From contig JOHN01000129.1 in NCBI GenBank assembly GCA_000719695.1, positions 1 through 5,296 on the forward strand: a stretch of DNA of 5,296 nucleotides, in the 5' to 3' direction. The position numbers were made by a program, and so were the translations under genes. The notes under the pieces are model-generated. The model was not told the origin of the DNA, ran no database searches, and was given only the letters and a program-made list of their open reading frames with translations. This document shows positions 1 to 5,296 of this stretch, in pieces. Every line of letters begins with the position of its first letter. Position 1 is the stretch's first letter. Origin of the DNA: Streptomyces sp. NRRL F-6131. Its GTDB lineage: Bacteria > Actinomycetota > Actinomycetes > Streptomycetales > Streptomycetaceae.

Positions 1-66
1 GTGCATCAGTTCGGTGCCCATGCCGGTCCACTGGGAGCCCTGGCCGGGGAAGACGAAGACGGTCCT
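1..66 (-). other. Acyltransferase (AT) domain of module N+1, first 22 residues only
   Basis: The last residues in the window read [17 protein letters not shown], the N-terminal signature of a PKS acyltransferase. The active-site Ser and the YASH/HAFH-type specificity motif lie beyond position 1, so the extender unit of this module cannot be predicted from the window, nor can its reductive domains. Confidence 0.93.
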
Positions 67-3000
67 GCCGGGCTGGGCCGCAGCCGTGCCGGTGACGACT
101 CGAGGGGAGGGTTCGCCGGTGGCGAGTGCGGTCAGGGCGGCCCGGAAGTCGGCGGTTTCTTGGCCGATGAGGACGGCCCTGTGGTCGAAGACCGTGCGCG
201 TCACGGCGAGGGCGTGGCCGACTTCGGCGGGGGTGGCCTGCGGGTGGTGGTCGAGGTGGTCGAGGAGCCGGCGGGCCTGGTCGGCCAGCGCCGCCGGGGA
301 CTTCGCGGACAGCGCCCACGGCACCGTCCCATCCGTGACGACGGTCGGGTCCGATGCGGCCTGGCCGGTTTCGTCCTTCGGTGCCTGTTCGACGATGAGG
401 TGGGCGTTGGTGCCGCTGATGCCGAAGGAGGAGACCGCCGCGCGGCGCGGGCGTCCCGTCTCCGGCCAGGGCCGCTCCTCGGTGAGCAGCTCCACCGCGC
501 CCGCCGTCCAGTCCACGTGCGGGGTCGGCTCGTCCACGTTCAGCGTGCGGGGCAGCGTCCCGTGCTGCATGGCCATCACCATCTTGATCACACCGGAGAC
601 GCCGGCCGCCGCCATGCTGTGACCGATGTTCGACTTCAGCGAGCCCAGCCACAGCGGCCGGTCCTCCGACCGGTCCTGACCGTAGGTGGCGATCAGCGCC
701 TGCGCCTCGATCGGGTCACCGAGCCTGGTGCCGGTGCCGTGCCCCTCGACCACGTCGACCTGGTCGGGCGTCAGCCGGGCGTTGGCCAGGGCCTGCCGGA
801 TCACGCGCTCCTGGGCAGGACCGTTGGGGGCGGTCAGGCCGTTGCTGGCGCCGTCCTGGTTGATCGCCGAGCCTCGGACCACGGCCAGCACCCGGTGACC
901 GTTCTTCCGCGCCTCGGAGAGCCGCTCCAGCAGCACGATGCCGACGCCCTCACTCCAGCCCGTTCCGTCGGCGGAGGCCGCGTAGGACTTGATCCGTCCG
1001 TCGGGCGCCAGCCCGCGCTGCCGGCTGAACTCGGTGAGCACACCGGGCGTCGCCATCACGGCCACACCGCCGGCCACCGCGAGCGTGCACTCGCCCTGGC
1101 GCAGCGCGTGCGCGGCCTGGTGCAACGCCACCAGGGAGGACGAGCACGCCGTGTCGACCGTGATCGCCGGGCCTTCGAGGCCGAGGAAGTAGGCGAGCCG
1201 GCCCGAGAGCACGCTCATCGTGTTGCCGGTCAGCAGCAGGCCGTCCAGTCCCTCCGTCGCCTCGTGCAGCAGCGGGCTGTACTCCTGGGGCATGGCGCCG
1301 ATGAAGACGCCCGTCCGGCTGCCGTGCACCGAGTCCGGGCGGATGCCCGCGCGCTCGAACGCCTCCCAGGTGGTCTGCAGGAGCAGCCGCTGCTGCGGGT
1401 CCATGGCCAGCGCCTCCCGCGGCGCGATGCCGAAGAAACCGGCGTCGAACTCGCCGGCGTCGTAGAGGAATCCGCCCTCTCGGACGTAGCTCTTGCCGCG
1501 CCGGTCGGGGTCCGGGTCGTACAGCCCGTCGACGTCCCAGCCGCGGTCCGTCGGCAGGCCGGCTATTCCGTGATTGCCGGACGCGACCAGCTCCCACAGC
1601 TCCTCGGGGGAGGTGACGCCGCCGGGCAGTCGGCACGCCATGCCGACGATGGCCACGGGCTCGTCCAGCGCGGCGGCCGTGACGACAGCGCCGGCGGCGG
1701 GTGCCGCCCCGCCGAGCAGTTCGCCGCGCAGGTGCTTGGCCATCGCGGCCGGCGTCGGGTGGTCGAAGACCGTGGTCGCGGAGAGACGCAGGCCGAAGGT
1801 CGCACTCAGGCGGTTGCGCAGCTCGACCGACGAGAGCGAATCGAAGCCGATGTCCTTGAACCGGCTGTCCGGCCGGACCGCTTCCGGGGTCGCGTGCCCC
1901 AGTACGGTCGCGGTGTGGGCGCGGACCGCATCCATGAGCTCGCGCTCGACGTCGGCCGCGGCCATCCCGGCGAACCGTTGTCCCTCCGTCGCGCCGCGCG
2001 CCGAGCCGGCCGCGGCGGTGCGCCGGGCGGCACCGGGCCGCACCAGGGCGCCGAGGACGGCGGGCAGGGCGCTGCTGCCCTCCTTGGCGAGCCGCGCGGT
2101 GTCGAGGCGGGTGGGAACGAGCGCCGGTTCACCCAGGGCGAGAGCCGTGTCGAACAGGGCGAGGCCCTCGTCGGACCGCAGCGGCACCAGGCCGGTGCGG
2201 GCCATCCGGGCCAGGTCGGCCCGGTCGAGAGCGCCCGTCAGCTCGCTGCGCTCGTCCCAGAAGCCCCAGGCCAGCGAGGTGGCCGGCAGGCCCTGGGCCC
2301 GGCGGTGCGCGGCCAGCGCGTCGAGGTAGACGTTCGCCGCCGCGTAGTTGCCCTGGCCCGCGCCGCCGAGAGCGCCCATCACCGAGGAGAACAGCACGAA
2401 CGCCGCCAGGTCCCGGTCCCGGGTGAGCCGGTGCAGGTGCCAGGCCGCGTCCGCCTTGGGCCGCAGCACCGCGTCCAGCTGTTCGGGAGTCAGCGCGGAG
2501 ACCAGGCCGTCGCCGATGACGCCCGCCGTGTGCACGACCGCGATCAGCGGGTGCTCGGCCGGGATCCCCGCCAGCAGCTCGGACAGCGCCTCGGGGTCGG
2601 AGACGTCGCAGGCCACCGCGGTGGCCGTCGCCCCGAGTTCGGTCAGCCGCTCGACCAGCTCGCCGGCGCCCTCGGCCGCGGGGCCGCGGCGGCTGACCAG
2701 CAGCACCCGTCGCACCCCGTACGTGGTGACCAGGTGCCGGGCGAAGAGTCCGCCCAGCGTGCCGGTGCCGCCGGTGATCAGCACCGTGCCCTCCGGGTCC
2801 CAGGCGGGCGACCCGGTCGGCTCCACGGCCTGGGCCCGGACGAGCCGGGGCACCAGGACCTCTCCGGCGCGCAGCGCGAACTGCGGCTCGCCGGCGGCGA
2901 GCGCGGCGGGCAGGGCGCGGAGGGAACGCTGGTCCTCGTCGACGTCGACGAGGACGAAACGGCCCGGGTTCTCGGTCTGCGCGGTGCGCAGCAGGCCCCA

Positions 3001-5296
3001 CACCGGTGCGGCGGCGAGGTCCAGCCGCTCGGCGCCGTCGGCTGCCACAGCGCGACGGGTGACCACCGCGAGCCGGGTACCGGCGAACCGCTCGTCGGCG
3101 AGCCACGACTGCACGAGGGCGAGCGCCTTGAGCAGCGCGGCGCGGGCGGCGTCGGCGTCGCCGGACGGATCGGATGGATCAGACAGGTCGGACAGGTCGG
3201 ACAGGTGGCAGGACAGGACGAGGTCGGGCCGGGTGGCGGGTTCCTCGAACGCTTCGCCCAGGGCGGGCAGGTCGGCGTAGCGCCGCAGCCGAGCGGAGTC
3301 CAGCGCGGCACCGAGCCCCAGTTCGTCGGCGCCCAGCAGCGCCCACGGGCCTACGGGAGCCCCGTCGGCCGGCGCCGCGTGGCTCAGCCAGTCCAGGCGG
3401 AACAGCGCGTTCTCGTGCCGGCCACCCCGCGCGGGGTCGGCGGCACGCATGGCCAGGGAACCGACCGACGCGACCGGCGCGCCCTCGGTGTCGGCGACGC
3501 CCAGCACGAGGGTGTCGTGGCCCGCCGGGGCCAGCCGCACCCGGACGTTCGTCGCGCCGGTCGCGTGCAGCCGCACGTCGGACCAGACGAACGGCAGCTT
3601 CGGCGGCTCCGGTTCCCGCCCGGCTCCCGGGGCCGGGGCGATCCAGGCGTGCAGGGCCGCGTCCAGCAGTGCGGGGTGGATGCCGAAGGCGGCCACCTCG
3701 GCGTGCCGCTCCTCCGGCAGCACCACCTCGGCGAACAGCTCGTCACCGCGCTTCCACATCCGGCGCACTCCGTGGAACGCGGGGCCGTACTGGTAGCCGA
3801 CGGCGGCCAGCGACGGGTACAGCTCCTCGGTGTCCACCGGCACGGCGTCGGCCGGCGGCCACACCCGGGCGTCCCAGGAGGACGGTGCCGGACCGGCGGC
3901 GGCGAGCACGCCCGTGGCGTGGCGGGTCCAGGGCACACCTGTCCCCTCGCCGTCGGGTCGGGAGTGGACATTGACGAAGCGCCGGCCGTCGGCGCCGGGC
4001 TCGTCGACCTCCACCCTCAGCTGGACGCCGGCGGTCGCCGACAGGACGAGCGGTGCCTGGAGGGTGAGTTCCTCCAGGTACTCGCAGCCCACCTCGTCAC
4101 CGGCGCGCAGCGCCATCTCGACGAAGGCCGTGCCGGGCAGCAGAACGGTGTCGGAGATCGTGTGGTCGGTCAGCCAGCCGTGCGTCTGCGGCGACAGCCG
4201 GCCGGTCAGCACGGTGGCGTCCGTCCCCGCCAGTTCCACCGCCGCGCCGAGCAGCGGGTGTTCGACCGCCGCCTGCCCGGCCGCGGCCACGTTCCCCGCG
4301 CCGCCGGCCCGCTCCAGCCAGTAGCGCTGCCGCTGGAAGGGGTAGGTGGGCAGGTCGAGATGGGTGGGCGTGCCGGCGGGGAAGAAGGCGGACCAGGTGG
4401 CGGGGGTGGTGGCGGCGAGGGAGGTGAGGACGCGCTGCCAGGTGTCGTCCTCGCGGCGGAGGGTGCCGGTGACGAGGGTCTGTTCGCCCGCCGGGTGGTT
4501 GTCGAGGGTCTCCTGGAGGGGGTGGGTGAGGACGGGGTGGGGGCTGACCTCGACGAAGAGGGTGTGCCCGTCGCCCAGCAGCGAGTCGGCGGCGGTCTGG
4601 AAGTGGACGGCGGTGGCCAGGTTGTCGTACCAGTACTGGGCGCCCATCACCGTGGTGTCGGTCACCGGCCCGCCCAGGTGACCGGCGACCGTGGAGTAGA
4701 ACGCGACGGTGCCCGGACGCGCCTCGACGGAGGCGAGGGTGTCCAGCAGATGGTCCCGCAGCGCGTGCACGTGCGAGGTGTGGGAGGCGTAGTCGATCGG
4801 GACGCGCCGGGCCCGGATGCCCGCACGCTCGCAGTGGGCCAGCAGTTCTTCGACGGCGGCGATGTCACCCGCGACGACGGTGGCCGACGGCCCGTTGACG
4901 GCGGCGACGGGCAGCCGCTCGTCCCAGCGCGCGGCCAGCGCGGAGGCGTCGGCCAGGCTCAGCGGCAGCGAGACCATGCCACTGAGACCCGCGATCTCGG
5001 CGAGAGCCCGGGAGCGCAGGGCGACGATGCGGGCGGCGTCTTCGAGGGAGAGGATGCCGGCGATGTGGGCGGCGGCGATTTCGCCCTGGGAGTGGCCGAC
5101 GACGGCGTCGGGGGTGGTGCCCAGGTGTTCCCACAGGCGGGCGAGGGAGATCATCATCGCCCAGAGGGCGGGCTGAACGACCGCGTCGCCCTTGAGGTCG
5201 GGTGCGCCGGGGGTCTGGTGGAGGACGTCGAGGAGGTTCCAGCCGGTGTGGGGCTGGAGCGCGGTGGCGCAGGCGGTGAGGTGTTCGGCGAAGACC
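1..5296 (-). CDS. Type I modular polyketide synthase, partial at both ends
   Basis: This is an internal piece of a multimodular type I polyketide synthase, a cytosolic assembly-line enzyme that extends an acyl chain by decarboxylative condensation. Reading the minus strand with codons starting at positions divisible by 3 gives 1765 codons without a stop. The recognisable domain order is AT (partial), DH, KR, ACP, KS, AT (start). Both ends of the gene lie outside the window, so no start codon, ribosome site or stop can be assigned. The piece spans the end of one module and the beginning of the next, joined by a short linker and without docking domains, so the protein is at least bimodular. Catalytic residues of AT, KR, ACP and KS are all present; the DH has one substituted motif position. 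High G+C and actinomycete-type domain sequences suggest Streptomyces or a relative. The family assignment is secure, but the compound made is unknown and no gene name is justified. Confidence 0.98.
67..378 (-). other. KS-to-AT linker of module N+1
   Basis: This stretch of roughly 104 residues (1640-1743) is the conserved connector subdomain between KS and AT in modular PKSs. It contains [20 protein letters not shown], matching the familiar PWxLSARS-type linker start, and then the helix ending in [20 protein letters not shown]. It has no catalytic role and packs between the two domains. Its middle part, like parts of the upstream AT, is dominated by C-ending codons. Confidence 0.9.
379..1662 (-). 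other. Ketosynthase (KS) domain of module N+1, complete
   Basis: The KS accepts the chain from the preceding ACP on its active-site Cys and condenses it with the extender unit on its own module's ACP. It spans residues 1212-1639, the usual length of about 425. It opens with [15 protein letters not shown] and includes [17 protein letters not shown] and [13 protein letters not shown]. The nucleophile Cys1384 is in DTACSSSL (codon 1144-1146), and the two catalytic His residues are His1519 in GHGTGT (739-741) and His1559 in NIGH (619-621). It closes with [21 protein letters not shown]. Cys is present, not Gln or Ser, so this is an elongating KS and not a loading KSQ or an inactive domain. Small departures from consensus are VEGHGTGT for VEAHGTGT, NIGHSM for NIGHTQ and FGIAPREA for FGISPREA; none touches the triad. 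Confidence 0.97.
1663..1713 (-). other. Short intermodule linker joining ACP of module N to KS of module N+1
   Basis: About 17 residues (1195-1211), rich in Ala and Gly, separate the last ACP helix from the first strand of the next KS ([15 protein letters not shown]). There is no stop codon, no restart and no coiled-coil or helical docking segment, so chain transfer between these two modules is in cis within one polypeptide. This is the module boundary of the window. Confidence 0.9.
1714..1956 (-). other. Acyl carrier protein (ACP) domain of module N
   Basis: The ACP holds the growing chain on a phosphopantetheine arm and presents it to the AT, KR and DH of its own module and then to the next KS. 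Residues 1114-1194 contain the usual four-helix landmarks. GFDSL is at residues 1150-1154, with the attachment Ser1153 encoded at 1837-1839, preceded by FKDI and followed by SSVELRNRL, the recognition helix. [13 protein letters not shown] marks the last helix. The domain is of standard length and nothing essential is missing. An Ala-, Gly- and Arg-rich stretch at about residues 1086-1106 forms a flexible tether between the KR and the ACP. The arm must be added by a separate phosphopantetheinyl transferase, which is not in this window. Confidence 0.97.
2101..3405 (-). other. Ketoreductase (KR) domain of module N, probably B-type
   Basis: The KR reduces the beta-keto group with NADPH. The structural half runs from about residue 631 (LFRLDW) to 825 and includes [16 protein letters not shown]; the catalytic half starts with the nucleotide-binding TGGTGTLGG at residues 841-849 (2749-2775). 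The catalytic residues are Lys947, Ser971, Tyr984 and Asn988, with the usual spacing (Ser 13 before Tyr, Asn 4 after), so it should be active. Position 141 in Keatinge-Clay numbering is Leu976, not the Trp of A-type KRs. The LDD motif is changed to IGD (927-929) but keeps its last Asp. This favours a D-configured hydroxyl. Position 144 is Ala979 and 148 is Asn983, so the B1/B2 choice is not clean; missing Pro favours B1. Only about 200 residues separate DH from the NADPH motif, which is the KR structural half alone, so no enoylreductase is inserted. The lid-region landmark LAWGFW is present. Confidence 0.95.
3164..3208 (-). repeat. In-frame 9-bp tandem repeat, five copies, in the KR structural half
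   Basis: On the plus strand the units read gacggatcg, gatggatca, gacaggtcg, gacaggtcg, gacaggtgg. Two adjacent copies (3182-3199) are identical, the third (3200-3208) differs at one base, and the two outer copies at 3164-3181 are more diverged. Because the unit is a multiple of three, the frame is kept, and the protein shows a run of Asp-Leu-Ser then Asp-Pro-Ser triplets: [18 protein letters not shown] at about residues 699-716. It falls in a loop before [17 protein letters not shown] that is commonly variable between KRs, so it is probably tolerated as a flexible acidic insert. Replication slippage is the simplest origin. Confidence 0.85.
3445..4260 (-). other. Dehydratase (DH) domain of module N
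   Basis: The DH removes water from the beta-hydroxyacyl chain made by the KR, giving a trans alpha,beta double bond. It has the double-hotdog layout: it begins at HPLLG (residues 346-350), carries the catalytic His378 (4162-4164) in the first half, GYQYGP at 500-505, and HPALLD in the second half with catalytic Asp545 (3661-3663), followed by AALH, so the DxxxH motif is complete. Length and motif spacing fit a whole domain of about 270 residues, ending near the [11 protein letters not shown] stretch that is typical of the DH C-terminus. The odd point is the first motif: it reads [10 protein letters not shown], with Asp382 where HxxxGxxxxP has Gly. The two acid-base residues remain, so I lean towards an active enzyme, but the substitution sits beside the active-site His. 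No enoylreductase follows, so the double bond should be kept. Confidence 0.93.
4318..5296 (-). other. Acyltransferase (AT) domain of module N, N-terminus missing; methylmalonyl-CoA type
   Basis: The AT loads an extender unit from its CoA thioester onto the module's ACP. Residues 1-326 hold most of the domain and the post-AT linker; the start, with the usual FPGQGSQ motif, lies beyond the window edge. The nucleophile elbow GHSQGE is at residues 67-72, with Ser69 encoded at 5089-5091. Arg94 in LRSRAL matches the Arg that binds the extender carboxylate in this family. YASH at residues 169-172 (4780-4791) is the classic methylmalonyl signature (malonyl ATs have HAFH), and its His is the likely catalytic partner. 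Gln after the active Ser and VVQP at 39-42 agree with this, although the residues before VVQ (GDA) differ from the usual RVD. The linker ends in the familiar YPFQRQRYW at 318-326. Leucine codon use changes abruptly within the domain (see findings). Methylmalonyl selection is inferred from motifs, not shown. Confidence 0.95.

Noticed and set aside
950..1636. A minus-strand open frame of 228 codons over the KS in another phase
   Set aside because: The KS frame contains DTACSSSL and its whole N-terminal half here; the alternative frame is an Arg-rich shadow.
1663..1956. Possible gene boundary or docking domains after the ACP
   Set aside because: The frame continues without a stop from ACP into KS through a linker of about 17 residues, with no docking helices, start codon context or ribosome site.
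1574..2329. A plus-strand open frame of 251 codons opposite the ACP and the end of the KR
   Set aside because: It is antisense to clear ACP and KR motifs, and its Ser-, Arg- and Ala-rich translation shows no recognisable domain.
2129..3106. A long minus-strand open frame of 325 codons in a different phase, very rich in Arg, Gly and Ala
   Set aside because: It overlaps the KR, whose frame shows every expected catalytic motif. The alternative translation is low-complexity and matches no fold; it arises from high G+C leaving few stop codons.
2348..3280. A plus-strand open frame of 310 codons opposite the KR
   Set aside because: It is antisense to the KR nucleotide-binding and catalytic motifs and is low in complexity; the Ser-Asp-Arg run in it is only the 9-bp repeat read in another frame.
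2821..3405. Possible enoylreductase between DH and KR
   Set aside because: The space is about 200 residues and is filled by the KR structural half, including [16 protein letters not shown]; no enoylreductase NADPH motif is seen and an enoylreductase would need about 300 residues more.
3174..3974. A plus-strand open frame of 266 codons opposite the DH and the start of the KR
   Set aside because: The translation is an Arg/Pro/Ala run typical of GC-rich shadow frames, and it lies over the GYxYGP and HPALLD motifs of the DH.
1..5296. Search for a novel system such as a hidden RNA, CRISPR array, mobile element or defence gene
   Set aside because: Every base is accounted for by one continuous PKS frame with recognisable domains in order; I saw no inverted-repeat termini, spaced direct repeats or RNA-like elements.

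Overview
The window lies entirely inside one giant gene on the minus strand, a type I modular polyketide synthase (PKS). One minus-strand frame, with codons starting at positions divisible by 3, runs through all 1765 complete codons without a stop. It enters at the high-coordinate end and leaves at position 1, so neither the start nor the stop codon is present. There is no intergenic DNA, RNA gene, mobile element, CRISPR array, promoter or terminator. The very high G+C content, the strong G/C preference at third codon positions and the modular cis-AT architecture all point to an actinomycete, most likely Streptomyces or a relative. The species and the natural product cannot be read from this fragment.

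In the direction of translation (5296 down to 1) the order is: acyltransferase of module N, missing its N-terminus (5296-4318); dehydratase (4260-3445); ketoreductase, structural plus catalytic halves (3405-2101); acyl carrier protein (1956-1714); a linker of about 17 residues; the complete ketosynthase of module N+1 (1662-379); the KS-AT linker (378-67); and the first 22 residues of the module N+1 acyltransferase (66-1). Residue numbers used below count from the first complete codon at 5295, so residue n begins at 5295-3(n-1).

Module N is therefore (KS)-AT-DH-KR-ACP without an enoylreductase. Its AT carries GHSQGE and YASH, the signature of methylmalonyl-CoA selection. The KR has a complete Lys-Ser-Tyr-Asn set and lacks the Trp that marks A-type KRs, so a B-type (D) hydroxyl is expected. 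The DH has its His and Asp but carries Asp in place of the Gly of HxxxGxxxxP. If all domains work, this module adds a propionate unit and leaves an alpha-methyl, trans alpha,beta-unsaturated thioester on the ACP. The next module's KS, which has an intact Cys-His-His triad, takes that chain in cis, since both modules sit on the same polypeptide.

I see no previously undescribed system. The points worth a second look are the DH motif substitution, the changed LDD motif of the KR, an in-frame 9-bp tandem repeat in the KR structural subdomain, and a sharp block-wise switch in leucine codon use inside the AT that suggests recombination between modules.
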